NCBI GenBank assembly: GCA_005656395.1
Contig: SRSI01000035.1
Location: forward strand, 310,001 to 374,000
DNA length: 64,000 nt
Direction of reading: 5' to 3'
Origin: Strongyloides papillosus
Taxonomy: Eukaryota; Nematoda; Chromadorea; Rhabditida; Strongyloididae
Shown here one piece after another: positions 11,543 through 24,322 of the stretch (its first letter is position 1; each line of letters opens with the position of its first letter). The translations under genes were made by a program, and so were the position numbers. Below the pieces are notes generated by a model that worked only from the letters and a program-made list of their open reading frames with translations, was not told where the DNA came from and ran no database searches.

Positions 11543-13470
11543 TATAATTTTTTTAATAGAAATAATTATAATAATAATTTAATGAATAAATAATTTAAGA
11601 AATTAAAAATATTCTAAAGAAATAATAGAATGATAAAAATCAAATTGATAGCGTAAATTATAAATTGAAAATATTATGAGAAATTTAATCTCCTTTACTA
11701 ATTAAACCACCCCAAAAATTAAAAATGTATAAACGAATTTTTATAAAATATTATTTTAGAAGGTTAGAATGATTTTGAGTTTAAAGGTGATGAAATAAGC
11801 CTTATTTAGGTGGTAAAGTTCGTGTCTGTAAGCTTATCACTCTAAGATTAACAGGTTACTGAATGTGAATGGTATTAAAAAGAAATATATAATAAATATA
11901 TATTAGAGAATTATATATATATAGAATACATATATATTAGTTTATTGAGATAATATTGTAAAAATTTTGAGATACGATTTGTAATAAAGAAACTAATAAC
12001 TTTTGAAAAAGTAATTCTACATTAACTTTGGATAATTTTGAAGAAGGAGGGAATATATTATATTATGTAAATGGAAATATCAAATCATCTGATGATATGC
12101 TTCTGTTGTTAATCATTTAAAATATAAGAATATACTTATTTTTATCTGGGCACGTAAAAGAATGGTAGTGAAGCGAGAATATATTAAATTTTGTGAATTC
12201 TTTTTCTGTATGGTAGTGGTATAAAAATGTATTTACAGAAGTGGTCATCTTATAAGTATACTTCACTAGCTATATGTACACTTAAAGGTTAACACTAATA
12301 TTTGTTTTCCAAATGTAAAACATTTTGTAACTGAGATTCTTTTCTTCATACATCTTTACTTTCTACCAAATATTAACTTACGTTACTTTAACATCTTCAT
12401 TCAAATATGTTATAATTATTAAGTTATTATGAAATAAAATAATTTAAAATATAATAGGGTGATATTAGCAAACCACTTCTCTTTTAAATTATGTTTTAAA
12501 GATATCTAATGGTAATAAGTATTAAAAGTAAATTAGTAAATGATAAATTATTAAGGATTGTTAAAGATAAAAAATATTAATAAAACGGTATGTAATAACG
12601 ATATCTTATAAATGTCATTTAGTCTGATGTCAATATTATATTCTTCAAAGTGGAACGTGAGTATGAAATTGTCAAAAAAAATGTTTCTTTCATTACATTG
12701 TTTTCTATTTATTTTTAATATTAAAATTTTACTTTACATACTTATATCAATGAATTGTTCTTTATTGTATAAACCACCTCACATATTATTTTTTGAAATA
12801 TTTTTACAAAAAGTTTGAAGATATATGCATATTATATACATTTCATTAAGTATCTTTTATTATTTACGATTATTAAACTTCCAGATGATAACTGTCTACT
12901 ATTTCATTTTTTTTTTGTATTTGAAATCAAGTGACCCAAGAAACAGGTTTTGGACAGGTTAATTGAATCATATCTAATACCATTTTTAATAATAAAGATG
13001 AGTAACTTTTCCAAGTATTTGAAATATTTTTAATACTATTATACTTATTAAAGATATCGTAAAAGTTTTAATACGAATACCACTCAAATTGAAAGCGATT
13101 ATACTTAATGAGAAAAAAATTAAAAATTAATTGACATTAAAATGAAAAAATTCTTTTTCATAACTGTTCAATAATTACTGGAAAATATGGAAGCTTATAA
13201 TATCATTGAAATAAACAGTTTTCAAGTGTAATTATGATTAATTATAAAATTTTGAATTAAAAAAAGAGTAAAAAAACACTATAAAATAAAATAAGTAATA
13301 TAATATTGCCGTTTAAAATATAATTAAAAGTATCCATAAATCAATTTTCTATTTGAAAATAATGGATGCCTAAAATTTATATATAAACATAATTTGTCTA
13401 TGAAAAAAGCATTTAAAAAATTTTAATATATTTTATTTTTGTAAAAACAATCCTATTATTTATATACAAA
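11543..13470. other. AT-rich intergenic region
   Basis: About 1.9 kb between the ShK gene (-) and the first of two 7TM genes (+). Only short, low-quality ORFs occur, and I see no RNA gene or repeat array. Confidence 0.5.
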
Positions 13471-14402
13471 ATGAATGGGTCTAGTGGTTTTGAAAAATAT
13501 TATACTCCTACTGAGAATAACTTATTTTACCACATAATTTTTGGGGCATTTCAAATATATATTCTTGCATGCAATGTATATGTACTCTTAAGGGCATTAT
13601 TATCAATTTATCTGTTAAAAATGCCTTTATTGCGTATTAATATTCTTATATTAACAATTGCCTTCTCCGTACAATCAGTTCTTCAAGGTGCCCCATCGTT
13701 TATCTATATTTTTTCTTTCCTCCTAAATCGAAAAATAGATATTGACATATGTTCAGCTATAAGATTATTCGGTACCACAATCCATGGTGTTGTTGATTTT
13801 ATACCATTTAGTCTTGCTGTCATAAGGTATAACTTAATTTTTGGCAAAAGAAATAAGAAAATGTGGTTGTTTTGGATATCACAGGTAGCCTTGGTACTGA
13901 TACGCCTCACAAATGGTATCTATCCATCAATTGCAAGTAGCTCTTTTTATGTTAAACATTCATCTTGTGGATATGTTAAAGCAAATAATGATCCTTTTAT
14001 GTTAGGTTTACAAATTTTTTCTGTAACTTCAGAGGTTGTATTTCCAATAGTTGCATTTACTATAAATATCGTCATATTACGAAAAGTTTTGGTTAATCTT
14101 AGGGTACCAGCTAAAGAAAATGAGAAGAATGAACAGAAACAATTATTTTGGAGCATGATGATACAAATTTTAATGCCATTCTTTTTTCACGTTCCATCTA
14201 TTAATTTACAAATTCTAAGAATGACTGGTAAGTTCATTAAACTATTTCTAATAAATCGAATATTTTTCTAGGTTTTAAAAGTAATGTTTATCAAGTAATA
14301 GCCGTTGATACCCTAAATACAATTGCCTACTCATCGTCAGTATTTTTATCAATTATATTTATAAAAAAATTAAGATCAAATCTTTTTAATATATCTTGTT
14401 AA
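13471..14402 (+). CDS. 7TM chemoreceptor (Str-superfamily-like), tandem copy 1
   Basis: Predicted 295-aa serpentine receptor. Exon 1 is 13471-14227, intron 14228-14271 (44 nt, GTAAGT...TTCTAG), exon 2 is 14272-14402. Six to seven hydrophobic segments are visible. The motif KQLFWSMMIQILMPFFFHVPS before TM6 resembles the Q-x-L-x-P...P pattern of the nematode str/srd/srj-type receptors. HGVVDFIPFSLAVIRYN occupies the TM3 end, where a DRY-like signature would sit. The next gene (14895-15874) is a clear paralogue with its intron at the same position, so the pair is a tandem duplication. It probably acts in the plasma membrane or cilia of chemosensory neurons; the ligand is unknown. Family placement is tentative. 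Confidence 0.82.
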
Positions 14403-14894
14403 TGACCATATACCGAATATAATATTTAATAAGTTTATATATTGATAATTGTATTTTTATTAACTATTTTTCTTTGTAATGCAATCGTTGTTTACTCATA
14501 AACTTTATTCTGTTATACACTTTCTTTTATACGCTTTGTAATCATAAACAAACGATAATTTTATTTTTATACTTTTTTTTTATAAATAAAAAAGTTCGTT
14601 AATTAAGTTTATTGAATTTAAATAATAAAATTTTTAAAATTCCATAATAATATTAAATAAGTTCAATAATTTTTAAAGGATTTCAATATTTTGTTTAACT
14701 CGATAAAAGTCAAACTGTGTAAACAATTTTTACAAAATATTTTTTAATTGGTAATTTTTATAATGTTAAGTAATTATTTTTCAAAAAATGATAAGTATCA
14801 TCCGGTTAATTATGTAAATATTGCAAAACAAATTATTATAAAGCTTTCTAAATTACCATAACAATATTCATTCTTCATTTTTTGTTTTTTTAAA
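14403..14894. other. AT-rich spacer between the two 7TM genes
   Basis: About 490 bp with no coding signal; it must hold the promoter of the second receptor. Confidence 0.5.
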
Positions 14895-15874
14895 ATGAAT
14901 AACTCAACAGTAGAAACTACGACTATTAATATTAGTTCAATAGATAGGGAATATCTTGTATATAATTCGCAAGCCGGTGTCTATCAATTATTAATATTTG
15001 TATGTAATTCTATTATATTAATAAGAGTGGTCTTGAATCCAAGTTTAAAAAAAATGCCACTAATAAGGATTAACATTGAAGCATTGACAATAAGTTATAT
15101 ATTTCAATCAATCTTCAAAATAATTCCAATATTATTGTACCTTCGTTCTTATATATGGGGAGATTCTATCAATGAAAATATTTGTTCTTTCTTTCAAAAC
15201 TTTGCCAATTCAGTACACGGTGTCGTTGATTTAATACCCTTCACTCTTTCAATAGTAAGATATAATATAATAATCATGAAAAGTACCAAACATTTCTGGT
15301 TTTTTTGGATATTTCTTTTTCAAATTGTGTTAATAAAAATAATGAGTGGAATCTATCCATCAATCTCCTCAAACTCATTTGACCAAAAAAATTATTCATG
15401 TCCTTATGTTAAGAATATAAATGATGAATTTATGAATTTTTTAAGATATTTTGTTGTAGTAACGGAATTTTTATTTCCCGTATTAGGTTTTATAGTTAAT
15501 ATTTTAATTTTATATAAAACATTACGTATATATGAAAAGATGAATCGGGTGGAGGAAAAGAAGGAACAGAAACAATTATTTTGGAGTATGACAATACAAA
15601 TTTTGATGCCAGTTATATTACATTTACCCTCAATATATGTTATTATATTAAGAGTATCAGGTATATTAAGTATAAACTTTGTTAATACTTTTTTTTAGGA
15701 ATCGAACCTGATATTTCATTCATTACAATCTGTGATATATTAAATACCTTTTCCTACTCAACATCTGTCTTTTTTTCAATAATATTTATAACTAAATTAA
15801 GAAATATATTTTTTGGAGGCTTCTATGTCATAGCACTAAAGAACGATAGAACATTAACAAGAAAATCATTTTAG
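14895..15874 (+). CDS. 7TM chemoreceptor (Str-superfamily-like), tandem copy 2
   Basis: Predicted 313-aa receptor, paralogue of the gene at 13471-14402. Exon 1 is 14895-15660, intron 15661-15698 (38 nt), exon 2 is 15699-15874. It shares KKMPLIRINI after TM1, NSVHGVVDLIPFTLSIVRYN in TM3, SGIYPSISSNSF in the second half, and EQKQLFWSMTIQILMPV before TM6. The N-terminus carries possible N-glycosylation sites (NNST, NISS), consistent with an outside N-terminus. The tail is longer than in copy 1 and ends TLTRKSF. Same strand and spacing of about 490 bp indicate tandem duplication, not an operon. Confidence 0.85.
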
Positions 15875-17105
15875 ATATAATTTTTTTAAACATTTAATAA
15901 TTGTATTATGTTATTACCAGTCGTTAAAAGTATATATTGTTCAAGATGATTTGATATTCAATTTCAATATTAAAACAATAATGTTAAAAAAAAACTTTTA
16001 AAAGATTATTTATTTAATTTAAAGAGATACAATAAGAGATGTGACCATCGAGTTTGATATCAAATTATAATGAATAGGATTGTAAAATTTATTTAATCTT
16101 TTCTTTTTTTTTATATCAAAAAACACAAATACGAAATTGTTATAAGACAATAAGCACGAGATTCAAGCTACCTTTTGAGAGTGCAATTATAATAGGTGGT
16201 ACGTGATAAGAGTTAATGGAAATAAAAAATGTTATAAATAAATATAACTATAATTAAACTATTAATAGATTGCTATAGATTATTTTGAATATTTTAAATA
16301 GAGATGTTTTGGAATGAAAAAAAATTATATAAATAGGAGAAATATTTGAATATACTGGAAAAGGGTCATCTATCAGTGAAGGACATTAATATGACAATAA
16401 ATATATCACCTACGTAATTAATTATTTTCTTTATATTATAAAAAGAAAAAAGTTATAATTTATAGTTTAATGTATTTACATGAATGATAAAGTTTTGGTA
16501 TGAAATATAGCATAGTTAAAATAAATTTTTTAGTAATATCAAATACTACACATAAAACAACAAAAAAGCACAAAAAAATTGCAAAAATAAATATTTTAAT
16601 AAATTAATTACCACATGTACGTGAAAATATAAACTTTAAAGTGTTAAAATAATTATCTTTTAAAAATCACTTAAATTAAGATAAATTTCACCTTCCTATA
16701 ACACTTAAACTTTTTTCATTTCTATCAAAAACACTAAAAATAATCCGTTTGTTTTAATCCTTATTAATCAAATTGTTTATCACCACAAACTTGTTATTCC
16801 CATTGATTTTTCTTACATTAAATAGATCTAGAAAGTATATATGTTATATATATATATCTTACAAAACATATCATGACATTTTAAACTTCAACCAATAGTT
16901 TATTCATAATTATTTATATTTAATAACTGTAATTTTAAAAATAGTACATATGATGTATTATAAAGTTTAATTGTCTGAAATAATTATAGGAATAAAATTG
17001 TTAAATATAGCGTTTCATATATTTTATAGATCATTCTCTTTTTAGATCTTCGTTTTGTAGTTTTGTAGAAATTTTTATTTTACTAATAAATCATTTTATC
17101 AGAGA
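15875..17105. other. AT-rich intergenic region
   Basis: About 1.2 kb with no recognisable gene or repeat. The last few hundred bases should include the promoter of the esterase at 17106. Confidence 0.5.
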
Positions 17106-18333
17106 ATGGTATTGAGTATTTTTCGTTCTGTTAATTTACCGGATGATGTTGCTGATAGGGAGAAGATAAGGAAATATGAGATGCTTGTTAGGATTGCTTA
17201 TGAATATCCTGTACGTTTTTGTTGTTATTATTTTTTTAAAAACTTTTTAGGCAAAATTATTAGAACCTATATTTAATTTTTCAATAAATTACAAAATTCT
17301 ACGTTTCATCTCAATATTTGGTAAAGTTAAAAGTAAGGAAAATTTTAAAAACATCCTGATAAGTAATGATAAGATTGGGAATGTTAATTGTAGAGTTTAT
17401 CAGAAGAAAGAACAATCTGAAAATGCAATTCTTTACATCCATGGAGGAGGCTTTGTAGCCCTTAGACCAGAATATTTTGATATTACATGTCTAGAGTTGG
17501 CAGAAAAATCAAATTCCACCGTATTTTCTATTGATTATTCATTAAGTCCCGAAGCACCATTAAATACAGCTCTCGATGAATGCTTTACGGTTATTGAAAC
17601 ACTTTATGAAACATCATATAAAATGTATAATTTTAATAGAAACAAAATTATAATTTTCGGAGAATCAGCAGGTGGAAATTTAGCTGCTGCACTATCTATA
17701 CGTCTTATCAAAAGAAATAAAAAGAATTACTTTTGTAAACAGATATTGGTTAATCCACTTTTATCATATATCAATTACTCATCACCATCACATCAAATTT
17801 ATAGAAATAATTTCAATGGTTCATCTTTTTTAAGTCCACGGTTTAAGACTCTTATGTTAATGTATTATGCGAATATTAAGTTAACGGAAAATGAGATTTG
17901 CAAGATAGTGGATAATTGTCATGTACCAAAAGAGGTAAGGTTACTCAAATATTTATCTACTGATAATTTACCTGATGAATGGAGAAATAATATTGAGAAT
18001 AACAATAATAATAACAATGGAATTTATGATGATAAAGAAGACATTGATATTAAATTAGTTGAAAAATTAAAAAATATAGTTACAAATCCAGAAATCTCAC
18101 CAATCTTGAGTGATGAAAAAGATTTATCACAATTGCCATCATCAATGATTGTAACATGTGGTATAGATATACTACGTGATGAAGGATATTTATATAAAAA
18201 AAGATTAGAAATGGCTGGTGTTCCGACAACATGGAAGCACTACAACAACACTATTCATGGAATAATTAGTATGTATGATTTTGATATGAGAAAAACTGTA
18301 ATGGATAACATTTTTGATTTTATTAAAAATTAA
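17106..18333 (+). CDS. Alpha/beta-hydrolase, hormone-sensitive lipase / AADAC-like
   Basis: Predicted 395-aa carboxylesterase or lipid esterase. Exon 1 is 17106-17210 (35 codons), intron 17211-17250 (40 nt), exon 2 is 17251-18333. The family signature is complete: oxyanion-hole HGGG in LYIHGGGF, nucleophile Ser in GESAGG, the acid Asp in CGIDILRDEG, and the catalytic His in TIHGI near the C-terminus. Arylacetamide deacetylases usually carry an N-terminal membrane anchor, but the N-terminus here is charged (MVLSIFRSVNLPDD), so this form may be soluble or peripherally bound. A low-complexity Asn run occurs before the last third of the protein. It is convergent with the RGC-A pseudogene, with only 51 bp between the two stops. 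Substrate is unknown. Confidence 0.92.
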
Positions 18334-18384
18334 CATGATAATACTTTTAAAAAGATAAAAATTTATTTATACTTCATGCACTGA

Positions 18385-20936
18385 TTACTCACGGTAATGT
18401 CCATTTAACCAATATGTTGTCATGACACCTTTCCCTTTAATAATAACTTCACCTCTGCACTCTAGATTATATTTATGAGTCTCATCCAAAAGATCATATG
18501 AACTTTGACTTATATGTATTCTACCTGGCTTACCGTTACTTTCCATTCTTGATGCAGTATTAACTGTATCTCCAAATAGACAATATCTAGGCATTGATAA
18601 ACCAACTACACCAGCAACACATGGTCCTGTATTACAACCTATACGTAGTGATAATTTGTATCCTGGTAAATGTGGTAAAGTAAATTTTTCACAAATATCC
18701 ATGAAATTTAAGGCTAGATCTGCTATCTCCTCGACATGTTTTGTGCCATTTCTGATTGGAAGTCCCGATACACATAAATATCCATCACCAATTGTCTCGA
18801 CTTTATAAACATTTAAATTTTCAATAACACCATCAAACAAACTATACAAATCATTAACTAAAGTTATTATTTGTATTGGTGAACATTTCAAGGATAGATC
18901 AGTAAATTTAACAATATCAGCAAAGAAAATTGTTACTGAATCAAAATTTTCTGGTTCAACAATTTTACCAAGTTTCAATTTTCTTGCTACAGCTTGTGGT
19001 AACATTCTTTCAAGTAACAAGTCACTTTTCTTTTGTTCCTCCTTTAATTCTTTTGATCTTTCTTCTATCTCTAGACGTAATGTTGAAGCATAGTCTTCTA
19101 GGATACCAAAAACATGATCCATTAAGTTTTTTGCACCACTTTCTTTTAATGTTTCCATTATATTTTTAATTTGTTTAATCGTTGGTCTTTTTTCAATTTC
19201 TTCACTCCAACTATCTTTGATAATTGTTACATAAGTCATATTTATTTCTATATTTGGTGGTATTTCAATATCAGGTCTTAAAAGATTATGTCCACCTCTT
19301 TTAACAAGATATATTATCTCTTCAACACTCTCTTTTCTATTATTATAATCAAATGGAAATTTTTTTGTAAGGATCTCCTGAACATATTATAGCAAAACTA
19401 TAAATATCACCCTCCTGTGATCCAGTTAAATTATCATTCCTCAATATTTCTGGCGCTGTCCACTAATTTATCTTTAGTTTTCATTTTCTGACAAGCTTCG
19501 ATAACTAAATAAGTTAAAATCACTAATTTTCAACTGCCATCTATCACTTATAAGACAGTTTTTTGAAGTTAACCTTCCATGATAATGTAAAAAACTATTG
19601 TGAATAAAATGTAAACCCTCAACAAGATCTTTTATTAAAGAAACTAAGAAAAATGCATCAAAAATTGAGTTGTCTGATTGAAGGATATCCTATAAAAAGA
19701 ATGTAATCAAAAAATTAATAAATTAAAACCTACAAAAAGGCTTCCTCTCTTACAATACTTCCACAAAGAGAGAGGGTAGTTTAGCGTCTAATGACATTCC
19801 ATAAAATTTATTAATATTATCATGCTCCCATGATAAAAGTTTACTTAATTCAATTTTCTGTTCTTTCGATGGTTCAAAAATTAATGAATGTTTCTCTCCT
19901 GCTACGGCTTCTCCCCCAAGATAAACAAACATAAATTTACCAGTTTCTCGTTTAGTATTTAATATATTCTTACTAGATTGTGATGGAACAGATGAAGTAA
20001 ATGAATTTAAACTCTTTTCAATTTCATTTTTAGCAGGTATACGTTTCTCTAGCTTAATATATGGTACTATCCAGCGTGTCAATTCTTCATTTTTTTTACG
20101 ATTAGTTTTTAATAAAACATATATGACAAGAATTGCAAAAAATAATATAAGTATTATAATTATTACACCAACAATAATCACTTCTTTGAGGTGATTTTTG
20201 AAAATATCAATAGGACATGAATTTGATTTATAACCACAAGTTGGAACGTTTAATGGAATTTTGTTTCCCCAATTAGCAAACATTCTTTTCGCAAAATCAT
20301 CAACTTTCAATTCTTTATTATAAAGCAAAACACTTGAAAAATTATATATAAAGTATACTGATGAAGATTCTGAATCATCCAAACCACGTAATTGTAAATA
20401 AGCTGTTCTAATACAATTTCTTTCATAATTCATGTCACCAGTCTTACCAGAATATGTTCCAGGACAGTGTTGACGTAATAAACTATAATTAGTAAATACC
20501 TCATCACCATATAATGGTAGTGTTTTGTTAAGTAATGATGCCCATAAGTAAATAGCATCATTTAAATACCAAACATATCTAGATAATGTTGTTAAATTAG
20601 ATACATCACAATCACTACAATAAAATGGCCATTTTTTAATGTTTTCTAAGATCTCTTTATCATCAATTAGTGATGTCGATTGTCTTCTCATTAAATCTAT
20701 ACTAAACATTTTTTTAGCCATCTGAAAAGCATCGTCACTCCTTCCATCTGGTGTGCTGTTATAAATATCTTTATAGAAAAGATAATATTCTCCTGATGAA
20801 TTTTTTACGTTAGTATAAAAACCAAAGTTTTTATATTCCATATTTATATGGACCCATTCGTCATTATTAAGACCATTATCAAACATACTGATTAAAAATT
20901 TTCTCTTATACATATCATCGTCAAAACATGATAATA
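18385..20936 (-). pseudogene. Receptor guanylate cyclase RGC-A, C-terminal half
   Basis: Carries the rest of the ligand-binding domain, the membrane span (VGVIIIILILFF), the pseudokinase domain and the cyclase domain of a receptor-type guanylate cyclase. It aligns base by base with intact RGC-B (49057-52319). The reading frame is broken: relative to RGC-B there are single-base gains near 19763 (LPLSLW region), 19491, 19465 and 19380, and the last codons diverge. The cyclase part alone stays open (19239-18385) and keeps FFADIVKF, YKVETIGDGY and CLFGDTVNTASRMES. Its 5' end stops at a TA next to the giant insertion; the missing N-terminal half lies 16.6 kb away at 37530-38220, same strand. It is a non-functional split copy. 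Confidence 0.9.
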
Positions 20937-21010
20937 CACAGAAAAAAAAAACGTGCATTTTCCGTCCTCTAAAAATTTGAATAATAATGAACAGTTCATT
21001 TTTCGTCCAC
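20937..21010 (+). repeat. Left terminal inverted repeat of the giant insertion
   Basis: Starts CACAG plus ten A, then CGTGCATTTTCCGTCC, followed at about 20997 by GTTCATTTTTCGTCCAC. Pairs with the right end at 37455-37527. Confidence 0.88.
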
Positions 21011-21520
21011 TGAATTTTTTATATTCATTTTTTATTCAATTTTTTTGACGCATAATTTGTTGTTAAATGTTGTCGCACATTATCATCTCCTGCGAATTTT
21101 TTTAAGAGTAACTTATTTTAACATTCTTAAGATAAACATGATACTTTTTCTGTATAATTTTTTTAATGTAGGTGTATAATTAATAATTTTTTTATAGTAC
21201 ATTCTACATTGCTCAAGTTCTGTTGTTTTTAAAGGTTGGTTTAAAATGTTGGTCAATTAATTCTGAAACATGTATAGTTTTTTAATATTTTTTTTATAAA
21301 TACTACAATAATTATTTAATCATACAAAGTTGAACTACCAGATTATTAGAATCTAACATTCGATGTTTTTAAAATGAATTAAATGAAACTTTTAATGAGA
21401 GTTGGCAAAAAATAATACAATTATATTATATGATATAAAATATTTAGATTTATAAATGAGAATAAAAATTGTTTTACACTATTTTCAAAAATTAAATTTA
21501 ATCAAATTATTTTGAAATAA

Positions 21521-21801
21521 TAAAGCTTTATCTATGTTTTTATGCAATGACACATGTTTCAAAATTCGTTCTATCTGATGCCTTCATAATAGATAGTGTA
21601 ACGGAAAATAAAATAAATGAATTTGATTTTGTTGCTTTTAAAAATACTGATGAAAGTAAAGTTTTAATTATTTTAAATAAGAATGAAGGAGATTTAAACA
21701 TTAAAATTAATTCTATAAATTCTAATGCTGTGAATATTGGAATTGTTAGAGTAGAAAAATATTCATTTAAGGCAATTGTTGATATTTTAAACACCAGATA
21801 A
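21521..21801 (+). pseudogene. Glucosylceramidase (GH30) C-terminal fragment
   Basis: An open stretch encodes the last part of a lysosomal glucosylceramidase. The segment FYAMTHVSKFV matches the FY-x2-GHFSKFI region of GBA-type enzymes, and NEFDFVAF...VLIILNKNEGDLNIKI matches the C-terminal beta-sandwich (NDLDAVAL...VVVLN). The reading frame ends at a natural-looking stop at 21799-21801. Upstream, an in-frame TAA (21517-21519) and the lack of other family exons show that the catalytic barrel is absent. A possible acceptor AAAG lies just before 21524. It sits about 600 bp inside the giant insertion, so it looks like a captured last exon with no function of its own. Confidence 0.7.
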
Positions 21802-22348
21802 TTTCATTTTTTTTATAGTTTGTGATATTTACTTTAAACTTCTTTATTATTAATATTGTTTTCTATGTATCCCTTTTTATTGTGAAATAAAATATATACT
21901 TATTTATCATTATGGTATTGAATTTAAATTTTATAAAATAAAAAAACATTAGACTTTCTCAATAAATTTTGAAATAGACACATAGCAAAACTTTTTTTAA
22001 TGATCACATTTAAAACACTTCACTTTCTCATTAAATTTTTAAAAGTACATAGGAAACATTTTATGGTATCTATGTGATGAGAGTAACAAAAACTTTGTAC
22101 CGTTTTTAACATATCGCGGTTTTTTTACCACATTTTGGTATCATATAAAAAAAGAGAGACATCGTACAAAAAAAAGTTAATTGACAAAAGATTTTTTATT
22201 GTATACTTTTTATTTCTTATACCGCTAATTTCATTTTATTTTAAAACATCTATTGAATCGCTGTGCGGAAAATTTTTTTTTAATTACTGAAGATTTTATT
22301 ATTTTTTATTAACATTTAATTACTTTCAGAATTTATCGTTCGGATATC

Positions 22349-24090
22349 ATGGGAGCAAAAAAATCTGAAGATACTCCCCCACCAACAACTGTGGAAGATG
22401 CAGAAGGAGGAAACAAAAATTATATTCATAGCTTTCCATCTAACCAAAGAGCTCCAGGAGGTAATTTTAAATTATTTAGTCTATTTTGATATTTTATTTA
22501 CAGGTAACATTTTTCAAAGACCTATGGGTACAGCAATAGTTCGTGGCAATGTCAATAAAGTTTCTTTCAATGTAAGACAACCACTAACTTTAGCTCCAAA
22601 TAATACCACGCATCGTACGGGTTATACAGGGTGGGCTAAAAGTCACATCACAGTTGCAATAAAACACTTTATAACAATTTTTTAGACGATATATTTCTAT
22701 GGTATTGCACGCATTTTGTAGAGGATGTGCTAGAGAATAATATATAACAAGATTGTTCTCAAGAATGAACTTAAAAAAAGTTACACAATTTCTTAATATT
22801 TGACATTTAAAAGAAATATTTTTCTTAATTTAAACCTATTTTAGAGTTTAAAATGCATAAATAACTTTCGTAGTAAGTCAATATTTTATACAATTATGTA
22901 TGGAAAATGATATCTTTTAGATGACCACCACCTGATTTTTTGCACAAACGTGCTCTTTCTAGAGCATTATTTATTACTACTTTTAAAATGGTTTCATCTG
23001 ATTTTTTGAAATTGTTTACCATATATAATATTGCACGTTTTGATACAGCTTGGATCACATTGAAGGGGATCCCGATTAATTCTAGGTTTAGCAATAGAAC
23101 ATTTGTTGGTATAATAATAACGAACTATTCTTAACCTTTCCTCAATAAAATATTTTCTTACTAAGGTAGCAACAATAGAAAATATATGAAAAAAAGTAAT
23201 ATTGTAAAAATGGTACATTTTATGAAGAAATACGCTTTAAACTAGCTCTATTAACATCAAGCATCTATTTTTTAATTAATTAAAATAGTATAAGATATAT
23301 CTTTAAAACAAAAATTTATACATTTTGATTTAACTTGATGTAATTTTTCGGTAAGATCATTCTTGAGAACGATCTTGTGGTATATTATTCTATAAATTAT
23401 TCCCTACAAAACGCATTTAAAATTATAACAATATGCTAACTGCAAAAAAAAGTTATAACGGTTATAAAGTGTTTCATGCAACTGTGATATGACTTTTGGC
23501 CCACCCTGTAGAACTTCTCTTCAACCTTCCTCAAATGCAAAACAAAACACCATGAGAAGTTTAGAAAGAATGTCAAATAGACTTTCAAGAAGTAATTTTA
23601 AAAATGGATTTAAAAAACCTCTGATGAAAAATTATATTCCTATTGACCGTCCATGTGACGTTATTTTTGAGGAAGATAGAAAATTGGCCGTGGACTATAG
23701 CCGTCCTGAAGAGATTGACGATGAGATTATTGTCAGTGGAGCAGGCAATGTGCCTAAATGTTATAAAACATGGGAAGAGGCCAACTTTTACCCAGCTTTG
23801 CAAAATACAATAAAAAATTCTGGATATGCTAAACCAAGAAAAATCCAGGCCTTTGCAATCCCCATAATTGCAAATGGTTTTGATTTAATCTGTCAATCTG
23901 AAGCTGCTTCTGGAAAAACAGTAGCATACTTGTTACCGATAATTGATGAAATGTTAAAAAGATAGTGGAAATCGAAAAATAAACCAAAAAGGCCATATGC
24001 TATGATAATCGCTCCAACACGTGAATTGGTCATTCAAATTAGTGAGTACACACAAAAACGATTTCTGACATTTTGGTATGTACACTGCAA
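22349..24090 (+). pseudogene. DEAD-box RNA helicase (DDX3/Vasa-like) pseudogene, N-terminal part
   Basis: Begins with ATG at 22349, has an ordinary 43-nt intron (22461-22503) and resumes in frame. It is interrupted by an 882-bp transposon at 22627-23508, and coding continues at 23511. The helicase core starts with the Q-motif region (NSGYAKPRKIQAFAIP), then motif I as SEAASGKT where A-x-TGSGKT is expected, then a premature TAG at 23963. After the stop, motif Ia is still readable (APTRELVIQ), and similarity fades by about 24090, so the DEAD box and the C-terminal RecA domain are missing. The retained intron shows this was copied as genomic DNA, not through mRNA. It lies inside the giant insertion. 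Confidence 0.85.
22627..23508. mobile_element. Mariner/Tc1-type element with long inverted repeats
   Basis: 882 bp bounded by CAGGGTGGGC[T/C]AAAAGTCA in inverted orientation and flanked by TA (22625-22626, 23509-23510). The inverted repeats extend about 160 bp, including TTGTAG...GAATAATATA and GTTCTCAAGAATGA blocks. A short minus-strand reading frame at 22894-23094 has a possible transposase C-terminal remnant (RLCKKSGGGHLKDI), so the element is a dead internal-deletion derivative. It disrupts the DEAD-box pseudogene; removing it with one TA rejoins that gene's frame. Confidence 0.88.
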
Positions 24091-24322
24091 AAATAACATT
24101 GTTACAATATATTTTTTAAAACGTCTCTCCAAATGAAAATTTACAATAATTACCGAAATTTTTAATCATAAGAGAGCATGGTTAATAAGTAAATTTATTG
24201 AATAATAAGTATAATGTAACAATAATTAACATTATTAATAACATGATAAAAATAAACTAGTTTTCAAGTAAAAAAATGTATTTTTCGAAAAGAAATTTGA
24301 TATATTATTGTATTTTTTCCTA

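Noticed and set aside
12612..12818. 68-aa plus-strand frame
   Set aside because: AT-rich, no domain, no flanking exon signals, and no different from chance frames in this composition.
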